From G963668435 sp963668435 (GTDB lineage Bacteria; Latescibacterota; Latescibacteria; Latescibacterales; Latescibacteraceae), in contig CAXXSC010000008.1 of assembly GCA_963668435.2 (NCBI GenBank), forward strand, positions 1,488,001 through 1,552,000: a stretch of 64,000 bases of DNA, written 5' to 3'. The notes beneath the pieces are model-generated. The model was given only the letters and a program-made list of their open reading frames with translations, did not search any database and was not told where the DNA came from. Each line of letters starts with the position of its first letter. Position 1 is the stretch's first letter. The translations under genes were made by a program, and so were the position numbers. Below, one piece after another: positions 24,506 through 33,041 of the stretch.

Positions 24506-25794
24506 GCCTGTTCAATATTTTGGCGGCGCTCTACGGGCAGCCCTGGCTTTTAACCGAGGCAATGCTCAATACCATGATCGATATAGCGCACCGCAAGAAC
24601 GATTATGAGGCGGTGGCCGCGAAGATCGGTCAGCAGTTGGCGAACACCAGGCAGGTGAAAATGCGCGATGGTGTGGCGATTGTCCCGGTTGTCGGGCCGA
24701 TTTTCCGCCATGCCGACCTGTTCACCGACATATCGGGCGCGACCGCGATCGAACGTCTTGCCACCGACCTGACGACGGCGGTGGAAAGCCGGGATGTGGA
24801 ACGCATCCTTCTCAATATCGATTCACCCGGCGGACAGGCAAACGGCATCGATGAAATGGCGGACATGATCTATGAGGCACGTGATATAAAACCGATCACC
24901 GCCTATGTGGGCGGCACCGGCGCGAGCGCGGCATACTGGCTGGCCTCTGCGGCGAACGAGATTATCGCGCACAAGACGGCGATGCTCGGCTCGATCGGCG
25001 TGGTCCTCGCCATTCGGGACACCAGGGAAAAGGACAAGAAGGAGGGCGTTGTCGTTCATGAGATCGTCAGCAGTTCCTCACCGAAGAAACGCCCTGATCC
25101 GGCAACGGATGAAGGGCGCGGGCTGTTACTCGACAAGGTGGACACGCTGGCATCGATATTCATCGAATCGGTTGCCCGGAACCGTGGTGTCAGTTCGGAG
25201 ACGGTGCGTAATGATTTTGGAAAAGGCGACCTTCTTATCGGTCAGGCGGCTGTTGACGCCGGGCTGGCAGACAGGCTCGACAGTTTCGAGAACGTGATTC
25301 AGAACCTTACAACAAAAACCTCATCTCAGAGGGGGATAACAATGAGCGGAAAAAACACGAACGCCCAGGCACAGGACACGCCCACGGTGGAAACACAGGA
25401 AGCACCCATCACGACAGTCGAGGCGCTGGAGGCAAAGTATCCGGCGCTTGTCGGCGATGTCAGAACCGCCGCGGCGACAGCCGAGCGCGAGAGGATCCTC
25501 GCTATCGATAAACTGAGCCGTCCCGGCTGCGAGGCCACGATCGAGAAGTGCAAGGCCGATCCGGCAATTTCGGAGGCCGATGCGGCATTGGAACTTCTGC
25601 ACGCCGACAACGAGAAACGTTCGAAGATCAAAACCGATCTCAATGCCGACGCGAAAGAGGCTGCCAAGGCAACGGCCACGGCAATCACCAGTGACGCGTC
25701 CGACGATGACAGCGCACTTGTCAGCGCCATGGTCTCCGGTGCAAACAGCCGCAACAACCGTCGCCAGAGCATCCCGGGGAAAATGACGGAATAG
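24502..25794 (+). CDS. Head maturation protease (S49, gpC-like) fused to scaffold
   Basis: A 430-residue protein. Residues 55-270 form a ClpP/SppA-fold S49 peptidase: NIDSPGG oxyanion-side loop at about 105-111, nucleophile Ser142 in GGTGASAAYWLAS, and the general-base Lys expected near EKDKK (177-180). Residues 281-430 are a helical, Ala/Glu-rich scaffold domain. An internal start makes the scaffold alone (next entry), as in lambda C/Nu3. It cleaves scaffold and portal during prohead maturation. Confidence 0.88.
   Translation: MSLFNILAALYGQPWLLTEAMLNTMIDIAHRKNDYEAVAAKIGQQLANTRQVKMRDGVAIVPVVGPIFRHADLFTDISGATAIERLATDLTTAVESRDVERILLNIDSPGGQANGIDEMADMIYEARDIKPITAYVGGTGASAAYWLASAANEIIAHKTAMLGSIGVVLAIRDTREKDKKEGVVVHEIVSSSSPKKRPDPATDEGRGLLLDKVDTLASIFIESVARNRGVSSETVRNDFGKGDLLIGQAAVDAGLADRLDSFENVIQNLTTKTSSQRGITMSGKNTNAQAQDTPTVETQEAPITTVEALEAKYPALVGDVRTAAATAERERILAIDKLSRPGCEATIEKCKADPAISEADAALELLHADNEKRSKIKTDLNADAKEAAKATATAITSDASDDDSALVSAMVSGANSRNNRRQSIPGKMTE
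25342..25794 (+). CDS. Nested scaffolding protein (Nu3-like), in frame
   Basis: ATG 25342 in the frame of the protease gene is preceded by CAGAGGGGGATAACA, a strong ribosome binding site. The 150-residue product starts MSGKNTNAQAQDTPTVETQE and is helical and charged throughout, as scaffold proteins are. Placement matches lambda Nu3 inside C. Independent translation is inferred from the site. Confidence 0.75.
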   Translation: MSGKNTNAQAQDTPTVETQEAPITTVEALEAKYPALVGDVRTAAATAERERILAIDKLSRPGCEATIEKCKADPAISEADAALELLHADNEKRSKIKTDLNADAKEAAKATATAITSDASDDDSALVSAMVSGANSRNNRRQSIPGKMTE

Positions 25795-25854
25795 ACCTAC
25801 TGTGATTTTTCGTGATAAGAGAACAACAGAAATTTGATAACGGAGGAAAGAGCA

Positions 25855-26208
25855 ATGGCAGAAACACTGAATTACGACAACCTTCTCGCGGGCAGTTTTC
25901 CGCGGGTAACCGAGCAGGTGACAATCCTCAGCGGCGAGACGCTTGTCAGAGGCACGGTACTCGGCAAGGTGACGGCATCCGGCAAATGTGTTGTCGTGGA
26001 TTCCTCGGCCGAGGATGGCAGCGAAGATTCGTATGCGATTCTTTCCGAAGCGGTCGATGCAAGCGGCGGCGACGTGGTCAGCGTGGCATATCTCACCGGG
26101 CAGTTCAACGAGAATGCACTGGTATTCGGCGGAAGCGATGATATCGACGATCATCGTGCGGCACTCCGGGCGCTCTCGATTTTCGTATCGGCGAACGTAG
26201 GGGCATAG
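25855..26208 (+). CDS. Head decoration protein (lambda gpD-like)
   Basis: A 117-residue protein from ATG 25855 with CGGAGG 9 nt upstream. It is beta-rich with FPRVTEQVTILSGETLVRGT (the typical start of the D fold), GKVTASGKCVVVDSS, and a central alanine-rich loop. It should trimerise on the expanded capsid surface. A hairpin element starts one base after its stop. Confidence 0.8.
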   Translation: MAETLNYDNLLAGSFPRVTEQVTILSGETLVRGTVLGKVTASGKCVVVDSSAEDGSEDSYAILSEAVDASGGDVVSVAYLTGQFNENALVFGGSDDIDDHRAALRALSIFVSANVGA

Positions 26209-26245
26209 CAGTCAGCGGACTGGGTAATAGCCTGTAAGGAATGAA
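26209..26245 (+). repeat. Hairpin repeat element, copy 1 (diverged)
   Basis: CAGTC/GACTG (stem 26209-26222, 4-nt loop) is followed by GGTAATAGCCTGTAAGGAATG. The same order, a short C-A-G-T-C hairpin then (G)GTAG-Y-CTG-N-N-AGG, recurs at 37937, 38028 and 41245. Each lies next to a stop codon of a structural gene. Confidence 0.5.
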
Positions 26246-26271
26246 GTAAATAATAATCCGGAGGATGAAAA

Positions 26272-27306
26272 ATGATCAGCATTTACAGTACCAGGACAAT
26301 GCTCAAGGTCATCGAGCAGATGAAACGTGCGAGGACATTCCTCCTCGACATGTTTTTCCCGGAGGTGAAGCAGTTCGACACCAAAGAGGTTGACATCGAT
26401 ATCGTGAAAGGCAAGCGAAAGCTCGCCCCGTTTGTCAGCCCGCTCAAGGAAGGTATTGTCTCAGACCGTGCCGGATACACGACCCGGACGATCAAGCCTC
26501 CCTATATCAAGCTGAAACGACCGATCACACCAGCGGAACTTCAGAACCGTCTGCCCGGCGAGACAGTCTATCAGGGCGATATCACACCCGATCAGCGTGC
26601 GGCGATCCTGCTCGGCAAGGACCTTGCCGATCTCGACGATCAGATCACCCGCCGCGAGGAGCACATGGCGGCAACCGCCATGCAGACCGGTGTCATTACC
26701 GTTGTCGGCGAGGGTATTTCCATGACGATCGATTTCGGAATGGCGGCCTCGCACAAGATCACGCTTACGGGCACCGATCTCTGGAGTGATACGGACGATT
26801 CCAATCCCTATGGCGACCTCACTGCCTGGCGCCGTGTGATCGCACAGGACAGCGGGCTTTCGGCGAATGTTGCTGTATTCGGCACCGATGCCTGGGATGC
26901 TTTCATGCAGCATCCGAATATCCAGAAGCTGCTCGATCTCAGGCGTGTCGATATCGGCGCAATCGACCCCATGGAACTCCCGAACGGTGTCACCTATCAG
27001 GGCCGTCTCAAAGGACTGGCACTCGACCTTTACACCTACGAGGAGTGGTACTACGACGAGAGCAGCTCTACCGAAAAGCCGATGATCGATTCGAAGAAAA
27101 TTGTACTCGGCTCGACTCTCGCGGAAACCACCCGTAGCTACGGCATGATCCAGGATATCAAGGCGAGAACAAATTTCGCTTTGCCGCGCTTTCCGAAGAC
27201 ATGGGAGGAAGAGGAACCCAGCGCCATGTGGCTGATGCTCCAGTCCGCACCGGTGGTCTGCCCGCACCAGATCGACGGTTTCCTTGTCGCGACGGTGCTG
27301 GCCTGA
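26272..27306 (+). CDS. Major capsid protein (lambda gpE family)
   Basis: A 344-residue HK97-fold capsid subunit of the gpE family. The start is ISIYSTRTMLKVIEQMKRAR, with a TFLLDMFFPEVKQFDTKEVD segment characteristic of the family, DDQITRREEHMAATAMQTGV, and a P-domain near FGTDAWDAFMQHPNIQKLLD. RBS GGAGGATG lies 5-6 nt upstream. It assembles the icosahedral shell. Length (lambda E 341) fits exactly. Confidence 0.92.
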   Translation: MISIYSTRTMLKVIEQMKRARTFLLDMFFPEVKQFDTKEVDIDIVKGKRKLAPFVSPLKEGIVSDRAGYTTRTIKPPYIKLKRPITPAELQNRLPGETVYQGDITPDQRAAILLGKDLADLDDQITRREEHMAATAMQTGVITVVGEGISMTIDFGMAASHKITLTGTDLWSDTDDSNPYGDLTAWRRVIAQDSGLSANVAVFGTDAWDAFMQHPNIQKLLDLRRVDIGAIDPMELPNGVTYQGRLKGLALDLYTYEEWYYDESSSTEKPMIDSKKIVLGSTLAETTRSYGMIQDIKARTNFALPRFPKTWEEEEPSAMWLMLQSAPVVCPHQIDGFLVATVLA

Positions 27307-27399
27307 TCCTGAGCCTGTGCTGATACGGTCATGATACGGGCGGGCGGCTGCTGATAGACGGCCCCTGCCCTCTTTGAAAAGCAATCAACGGAGACGGTT

Positions 27400-27846
27400 A
27401 TGAAAGTGAAAGCGACCACGATGATCAAGTACCACGGCAGTTATTTCCCGCCGGGTGACGTGATCGATATCAAGGAAAAGACCATCGTAAAAAGGCTGCT
27501 TGGTATCGGTGCGGCAGAAGCCTGGGCGGAAACGCCTGACGATGGCGGCGACAACGATGGAACGCCGGATATCGAGGCGCTCATGAAGATCAGGGGTGTC
27601 AATCAGAAGATGGCGAAGATCCTTGCCGAAAACGCTGTCCTCGATGCCGAGGATGTTGTCGAGCTCGGTGTCGAAGGCCTTGCCGCGCTGAAAGGTATCG
27701 GCAAGAGCGGCGCGGAGAAGATCCATGCCGCGGCGGTTGAACTGACAGGGGATCCCGACGAAGACGATGATTCCGATTACGAGGGAGACGATTCTGACGA
27801 ACTCGACGACGACGGTTTCGACCATCTTCCCGGCGGCGAGGAATAA
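27400..27846 (+). CDS. Head-completion-position protein with helix-hairpin-helix
   Basis: A 148-residue protein. The N-terminal 45 residues (KATTMIKYHGSYFPPGDVID) are a small beta domain common in phage head-connector regions. Residues about 60-125 contain tandem helix-hairpin-helix motifs (GVNQKMAKILAEN, LKGIGKSGAEKI), and the last 25 residues are Asp/Glu-rich. It lies at the position of lambda FI, which stimulates packaging. A DNA-contacting role is inferred from the HhH motifs. Confidence 0.6.
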   Translation: MKVKATTMIKYHGSYFPPGDVIDIKEKTIVKRLLGIGAAEAWAETPDDGGDNDGTPDIEALMKIRGVNQKMAKILAENAVLDAEDVVELGVEGLAALKGIGKSGAEKIHAAAVELTGDPDEDDDSDYEGDDSDELDDDGFDHLPGGEE

Positions 27847-27911
27847 CGGGGAAACTGAACGCGAGTTACACCTGATTCTGCGGTGAACTCCAGACTATAA
27901 AGGAATACGCG

Positions 27912-28214
27912 ATGGCGGCAACAGAAATCAAAACGATCAATGTCAGCGTTGCCGGTTCATTCTGGCGCAGCCGGAAAGGCATTGTACGTCTGACGGCAGG
28001 ACAGGCCAAAAAGTGGGAGAAGAGCCTGGCAAAGGTCGAGGGGAAAAAGGACCTGTATGAGGTGATCAACGCGGTCCAGTTTGACAAGGGCGAGGTTTTC
28101 GGGCTCGACAGCAAAACGGCCGAGCAGTCGCTCAAAGGTGTCATCCTGGTCGAACATCCTGCAAAATCTGCAAACGGAGCGGGTAATGAACCTGATGGAC
28201 CAGGCAAAAGCTGA
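27912..28214 (+). CDS. Head-tail connector-region protein
   Basis: A 100-residue protein between the HhH and FII-like genes. The N-terminal beta part (IKTINVSVAGSFWRSRKGIV) is followed by a basic helix with KKWEKSLAKVEGKKD and a Gly/Pro/Lys-rich tail. Its last 29 nt overlap the next gene. Assigned only by position. Confidence 0.5.
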   Translation: MAATEIKTINVSVAGSFWRSRKGIVRLTAGQAKKWEKSLAKVEGKKDLYEVINAVQFDKGEVFGLDSKTAEQSLKGVILVEHPAKSANGAGNEPDGPGKS

Positions 28215-28479
28215 CCTCGAGAAAGTGTTTTTCAATATCCGCGAATTCGGGATAGCGGCGGTTATCGGCGGCAGTGAAGTCAAGGGGATTTTCAGCAACG
28301 CCTATGCGGAAGAGCTGGAGATCGCCGGATCGAAACCGATTTTCATTGTCGGCGCCGATGACGCCGCCGCTATCGACGAGGGCGACACCGCTGTCATCGG
28401 GGGAAAGACCTACCATGTCGACGGGATCGAGCCCGACAAAAGCGGACTTACGAACATCCTGATGCTGAAAGAGACCTGA
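28186..28479 (+). CDS. Head-tail joining protein (FII-like)
   Basis: A 97-residue protein from ATG 28186, preceded by GGAGCGGGTA; the frame is open upstream, but that part lies in another gene. MNLMDQAKADLEKVFFNIRE is followed by a small beta barrel (KPIFIVGADDAAAIDEGDTA, KTYHVDGIEPD). Size and layout match the phage head-tail joining family related to lambda gpFII. It ends one base before the Z-like gene. Confidence 0.65.
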   Translation: MNLMDQAKADLEKVFFNIREFGIAAVIGGSEVKGIFSNAYAEELEIAGSKPIFIVGADDAAAIDEGDTAVIGGKTYHVDGIEPDKSGLTNILMLKET

Positions 28480-28480
28480 T

Positions 28481-29023
28481 ATGCCGGTGGCGCTGAATAT
28501 AAAACGTGAGCTCAAACAGGCGAAAAAGGCTTTGACAGAAGCACAGCGTAAAGTGCTGCCCGCAGCGACCAGCGCCGCCTTGAACCGTGCGGCAAAATCA
28601 GCCCATACCGGTTCTGTCAGGGACATGCGGTCGGTTTTTACGGTGCCGATGCGGGAGCTGAAACGCTATGTCAGGTTTCAAAAGCGGGACAAGGCGACCA
28701 GAAAAAGGCAGGAAGCAGGCATATACGGTATCTGGATGGTACCGGCGAAATTCCTTCGGCGAAAACGGCAGATGAAAAAAGGGGTCAAGGCGGGAGACGA
28801 GTTTTTCAGAAGCGCATTTTATAAGAAAGTATACGGCAATAAAAAGAACATTTACCGCCGAAAAACGAAAAAGAGATTCCCGGTCAAGGTTGTCAGGATC
28901 AATATGATGGACACGATGAGGCCGACTGTGCAACGTAATATCGAGACCAAAGGATTCAGGACGTTCCAGCGCCGGCTGCCGCATGAACTGAACCACCGTC
29001 TGAAAAAGAGAGGACTTCTGTAA
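28481..29023 (+). CDS. Minor tail protein Z-like
   Basis: A 180-residue, very basic protein (many Lys/Arg, e.g. RKTKKRFPVKVVRI). The N-terminal LNRAAKSAHTGSVRDMRSVF and the later FRSAFYKKVYG segments agree with the prophage minor tail Z family. In lambda gpZ acts in tail completion and attachment. It sits between FII-like and U-like genes as in lambda. Confidence 0.7.
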   Translation: MPVALNIKRELKQAKKALTEAQRKVLPAATSAALNRAAKSAHTGSVRDMRSVFTVPMRELKRYVRFQKRDKATRKRQEAGIYGIWMVPAKFLRRKRQMKKGVKAGDEFFRSAFYKKVYGNKKNIYRRKTKKRFPVKVVRINMMDTMRPTVQRNIETKGFRTFQRRLPHELNHRLKKRGLL

Positions 29024-29458
29024 ATGCACGCACGGACGCAGATCAGGAAGGCGGTGGCGACCGAGCTCGCGAAGATCAGCGAGTTCGGCGGCCATGTCTA
29101 TACCAGTATCAAGCGGGCCTATAAACAGCAGCCATGTATTACGATCCTGACGCCGCACGACGATCCCGATCACAGCCAGACCGCTGATATGAAGATCATG
29201 CATGAGCTGACACTACGTCTGGAAATCAGGCACATGGAAAGCGACGATATCGACGACGAGCTCGACGATCTCTGTGCCCTGGTGGAAACGAAAATGTTCG
29301 TGGACCCGACATTCGGCGGGAAAGTGAAAAAGCTCACACTGGATTCCACCGACAGCGACCAGGCCCCGGAACTTCAGCGCGAGGCAGGGCTTTCGATCAT
29401 CGAGTATACCTGTATCTACCGTGTCATGCAGGACGATCCGGAAACGATAGTATCATAG
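29024..29458 (+). CDS. Tail terminator (gpU-like)
   Basis: A 144-residue protein whose ATG follows the Z stop directly. It is alpha/beta: MHARTQIRKAVATELAKISE (N-terminal helix as in gpU), then YKQQPCITILTPHDD and LTLRLEIRHMESDDIDDELD with a helix, and a final YTCIYRV strand. The tail terminator caps the tube and halts its growth. Assignment is by fold pattern and by position between Z and V. Confidence 0.65.
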   Translation: MHARTQIRKAVATELAKISEFGGHVYTSIKRAYKQQPCITILTPHDDPDHSQTADMKIMHELTLRLEIRHMESDDIDDELDDLCALVETKMFVDPTFGGKVKKLTLDSTDSDQAPELQREAGLSIIEYTCIYRVMQDDPETIVS

Positions 29459-29495
29459 CAAACACAATCAATCAGTATAGCAAGGAGGTAAGGAG

Positions 29496-29888
29496 ATGGC
29501 GCTTGTCGACTCTGTCAATTCGAAAATCTACATCGGGACCCATGCGATTGCGGAGATCCTGAGCTGGGATGTTAAGTCGAGTGTGGGGAAGAAGTCCAAA
29601 CGGAATATCAACTCCACGAAGCATGAATATTCAGCAACGATCAAAGATGGCAGCAACAGCATCCAGTGCCATTACGATCCCGACGATACGGAAGCCCAGA
29701 ATGCCCTTCGCGCTGGTGAAACGGTTGCGCTGGAAGTCTATCCGAACGGAAAAACAGGCGGCGAACCCATGTTCACCGGAACTGTACTCATCGAGGAATT
29801 CAGTATATCCGGCAAGAGCGACGAATGGGTCGATGCTGAAATCAGCGTTGCCGGTGTACTGGAAGAGGGTACGGTGCCGGCCTCGTAA
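29496..29888 (+). CDS. Major tail tube protein (gpV-like)
   Basis: A 130-residue beta-rich protein with AAGGAGG 7 nt upstream of its ATG, the strongest site of the tail block, consistent with a high-copy subunit. VNSKIYIGTHAIAEILSWDV, HEYSATIKDGSNSIQCHY and a C-terminal EWVDAEISVAGV give the tube-protein sandwich. It lacks the extra Ig-like C-terminal domain of lambda V, hence the smaller size. Confidence 0.7.
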   Translation: MALVDSVNSKIYIGTHAIAEILSWDVKSSVGKKSKRNINSTKHEYSATIKDGSNSIQCHYDPDDTEAQNALRAGETVALEVYPNGKTGGEPMFTGTVLIEEFSISGKSDEWVDAEISVAGVLEEGTVPAS

Positions 29889-29958
29889 GGAAAAGAGGCG
29901 CAAAGGCACAAAGGCACAGAGAGAAAAGAAAATCCATCAAGAAAACAGGAGACAGGAC

Positions 29959-30321
29959 ATGAGCAAGGAAATACTGGAGCGGATGGCCGCACTCAGGAAG
30001 GACTCCCCCGGCGAGGTGCGCATAGTGCCGATCAGCAAGCTCGGCGAAAATGGCGGCGATTTGAACCTCCATATACATCCGGTCACGACGGATGAATTCA
30101 GCAAGATCATGAAGGTGTATGACGATGTCGGCGAGCGCTGCGTGACAACGATCATCCTGAGGGCGCGTGACGAGAACGGCCAGCGGATTTTCTCGAAGGT
30201 CCAGAAAGAGCAGATCAAGGAGGAATTCGGGCCGATACTGCTTGTCCAGCTGGAGAAAAAGATCAACGAGGATTTTAATACGCTCGACGATGCGACGGGT
30301 GTTGAAATTCTGGGAAACTGA
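29959..30321 (+). CDS. Tail assembly chaperone G
   Basis: A 120-residue protein from ATG 29959. The start (MSKEILERMAALRKD) and helical core (HPVTTDEFSKIMKVYDDVGE) fit a lambda G-type chaperone that coats the tape measure during tail assembly. It ends with a slippery GGGAAAC just before its TGA, from which the longer GT form is made. The upstream region 29889-29958 is A-rich and carries AACAGGAGAC as ribosome site. Confidence 0.75.
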   Translation: MSKEILERMAALRKDSPGEVRIVPISKLGENGGDLNLHIHPVTTDEFSKIMKVYDDVGERCVTTIILRARDENGQRIFSKVQKEQIKEEFGPILLVQLEKKINEDFNTLDDATGVEILGN

Positions 30322-30476
30322 TCGAGGAGTCGCCCGGGCTCAAGATGGAATACCTTGTCGGCCGTCTGCTGAGAAAGAGCCTGGCCGAAGTCCGGGAGCT
30401 CCCGAAATTTGAATTTTACGGATGGTGCTACATCCTTACGAAATACGGCGACGGTGTTGTAACGGTACGAGGGTAA
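29959..30476 (+). CDS. Tail assembly chaperone GT (programmed -1 frameshift product)
   Basis: The G frame ends CTG GGA AAC TGA. The heptamer G-GGA-AAC (30312-30318) is a canonical X-XXY-YYZ slippery site. Slipping back one base reads CTG ATC GAG and stays open to TAA 30474-30476, adding 52 residues (including MEYLVGRLLRKSLAEVRELP and FEFYGWCYI). The fusion is 172 residues. T domains recruit tube subunits. The T part has no strong ribosome site of its own, and the tape measure follows 7 nt later, all as in lambda. Confidence 0.88.
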
Positions 30477-30482
30477 TAATTC

Positions 30483-33041
30483 ATGAGTCGAAAAAACGCG
30501 GCGAAACTCTATATCACAGCCGAAGACCAGTCAGCAAAGGCATTCAAGAGCGCCGGGGCGAGTTTAGACAGCCTTGCGAAAAAGGCGGGCGGTCTGGCGC
30601 TTCCGGCGCTCGGCGGGGGTATCGGCGCTGGTGTCATGGTGAAAGAGTCCGTGGCGGCATTCGCGACCTATGAAAGCGCCGCGGTCGATATGGCCAGGGT
30701 GACCGATGACAGCTACGCCGCGATTGCCAGCAGGATGCAGAAACTGCCTGGAGAACTTGGCGGGCCGATCAGCCTGATCAAGGGATATTATGAAGTACTC
30801 TCCGCCGGAATCGAAGATGAAGTCGATGCGCAGGACACATTGGTGACCTCGGCAAAGCTGTCGAAACTGGCACACCTCGAACATACAACAGCGATCCAGA
30901 CCCTGACCAAGATGATGGCCGGATACGGTGACGAGATCGAAGATGTCACCGAGGCCTCGGACTCGCTGATTGCGATCGAAAAGCTCGGTCAGACCAAAGT
31001 GGCCGAGCTTGCCCCTTATATCGGCGGCCTTGCCGGTATGTCACACAACCTCAGTATCAGCCTTGACGAGCTGGGCGGCTCGTTCGCGCAGATCACCCAG
31101 ACAGCCGGAAGCACCTCGCAGGCAAGCACCCGTTACGAGGCGGTTCTTGTGGCTTTGCAGAAGCCCTCGAAAACCATGGCACAGATGCTCAAGAAGATGG
31201 GCTATGAAACGGCACAGGCGGCGATCGAGGAACTCGGTTTCATCGGGGCTCTAAAACGTCTGGATAACGAGGCGCATAAATCGAAGAAACAGCTTTCGGA
31301 ACTTTTCGGGGAGAAAGAAGCCCTGATGGGCATCACGGCGCTTGCCGCTGATAACTACGAACTGGCATCCCGCAAGATCGATGGCATGGGAAATAAGGCC
31401 GGAAAAACGAAAAAGGCGTTCGAGCTATGGAAGACGACAATGGGCGGGCTGTACGATATCTCGAAAGGCCTGATCGAAAAGTATGCGATCCTCGCCGGAA
31501 CCGAGTTGGCCCCCGTGTTAAAGGAATGGCTTGAATCGGGTATCGCGTTGATGGAAAATAACCGCGAACTGGTCAAGATCAAGCTGCATGAATGGGTCGG
31601 CGAGACAGTCTCGAAACTTGAAATGCTGGCGAAGCACCGGGAGACGCTGGTGAGGGTGTTTAAGGTGACGGTGATGGCGGTGATCGTTACGAAATTATAT
31701 GCTCTTGCGGCTGCAATTAAAGCCGTGACACTTGCGCTCGTTTCTTTTTCATCGTCGAATCCCATAGGGCTTGGAATCCTGGGTGCTCTTGCGATCGGCG
31801 GGAGTGTCTACCTCGGTGTGAAGGCATTGAGGGATGATCTGGACCATATCAGCAAGCTCAAATTTGATAACACAAATACAATCAAAGGGAGCGCGCATTA
31901 TACAGATGAATCTGGTTACATGGCTCATACTTTGCAACGAGTCTTAAGTGCAGCTAAAGACAGAAAAGAACGAGAAGGACTCCCATTAGAAGAACTATGG
32001 AATAGATTGTTAAAGATAGCATCCGATGATGCTGAATCCTTAGCTCGTTTTGGTGTAAAGTTGAGTGAAGTCAGAAAAGCTTATGAGGGCTTGTATGAAG
32101 CTCAGACTAAGATTGAAATAAAGGAAAAGCCGGCATTAGTAGAAAAAGAGGAATCCCCGTGGGGATTCAAGGGCGTTCCCATGTGGGGCGAAGGCGGCGA
32201 CCCGAAAGTCGGGCTGATGGGATTCGATTCGCGGGAAAAAGACGACCTATATAAACGCGCAAAAGAACGTCAGAACCTGTACCAGAATCTGTACCAGGAA
32301 ATGAGCGACACCCGCTTGAGTATCAAAGAGCTGGAAACGCAACGTCTGGGGACCTACGAAGAGCAGGAGCTGGCGCTCGAAAAAATCCGCTATGAAAATT
32401 ACATCGAAGGCCTGAACCAGAGGTACGGGGCATTCTCCCAGAACGCCGACCTGATCGAGCTGGCACAGCAGGAACACAGCCTGATTGTCGAGGAAATTCA
32501 GCGGCGCTCGTTGGAGAACCAGAAGGAAGAGCTTCACACGTTCGCCAGCAGATGGACGGACTATCTCCTCGATATGACACGGCGCTCCGGAAACGCATTC
32601 GATACGATATTCGATGATTTCAAGAGTATGCTGACACGGATGGCGCTTGAATCAGCAGTATTCGCTCTGTTCGACGCAGGTCTTCCGGGAAGCGGCAGTT
32701 TCCTGTCGAGTTTCACCTCCAGTTTTAAAGGCGGATTTTCGAGCATATTCGGCGGATTCCGTGCGGAAGGCGGCGATGTCAGCGCAGGGAAAGCCTATAT
32801 GGTTGGCGAAAAGGGCAAGCCGGAACTGTTCGTTCCCGGGCTGGACGGCACGATAATCCCGCTGGACAAGCTGGGCTCGGCGGGGAAAAGCACGATCATC
32901 CACGACAACCGCCGAACCTCGATCACAATCAAGACGGCTGAAAAAGCCTCGGCCATGGATGCCTACCGTTTCGCAGAGCTTTATAGAGAGGCCGATGACA
33001 AGGAACTATTAGGAAGCCGGGAGGTCGTGAATGGCTATTGA
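30483..33041 (+). CDS. Tail tape measure protein
   Basis: An 852-residue protein, almost exactly the length of lambda gpH (853), so a tail of similar length is expected. Residues 1-300 are the TP901/gpH-type region (LPALGGGIGAGVMVKESVAA, then HTTAIQTLTKMMAGYGD). A hydrophobic stretch follows at about 395-445 (VFKVTVMAVIVTKLYALAAA), then coiled segments and a C-terminal Gly-rich region (GGDVSAGKAYMVGEKGKPEL). The DNA at 31855-32155 is visibly AT-rich with different codon use, suggesting a replaced segment. Confidence 0.88.
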   Translation: MSRKNAAKLYITAEDQSAKAFKSAGASLDSLAKKAGGLALPALGGGIGAGVMVKESVAAFATYESAAVDMARVTDDSYAAIASRMQKLPGELGGPISLIKGYYEVLSAGIEDEVDAQDTLVTSAKLSKLAHLEHTTAIQTLTKMMAGYGDEIEDVTEASDSLIAIEKLGQTKVAELAPYIGGLAGMSHNLSISLDELGGSFAQITQTAGSTSQASTRYEAVLVALQKPSKTMAQMLKKMGYETAQAAIEELGFIGALKRLDNEAHKSKKQLSELFGEKEALMGITALAADNYELASRKIDGMGNKAGKTKKAFELWKTTMGGLYDISKGLIEKYAILAGTELAPVLKEWLESGIALMENNRELVKIKLHEWVGETVSKLEMLAKHRETLVRVFKVTVMAVIVTKLYALAAAIKAVTLALVSFSSSNPIGLGILGALAIGGSVYLGVKALRDDLDHISKLKFDNTNTIKGSAHYTDESGYMAHTLQRVLSAAKDRKEREGLPLEELWNRLLKIASDDAESLARFGVKLSEVRKAYEGLYEAQTKIEIKEKPALVEKEESPWGFKGVPMWGEGGDPKVGLMGFDSREKDDLYKRAKERQNLYQNLYQEMSDTRLSIKELETQRLGTYEEQELALEKIRYENYIEGLNQRYGAFSQNADLIELAQQEHSLIVEEIQRRSLENQKEELHTFASRWTDYLLDMTRRSGNAFDTIFDDFKSMLTRMALESAVFALFDAGLPGSGSFLSSFTSSFKGGFSSIFGGFRAEGGDVSAGKAYMVGEKGKPELFVPGLDGTIIPLDKLGSAGKSTIIHDNRRTSITIKTAEKASAMDAYRFAELYREADDKELLGSREVVNGY

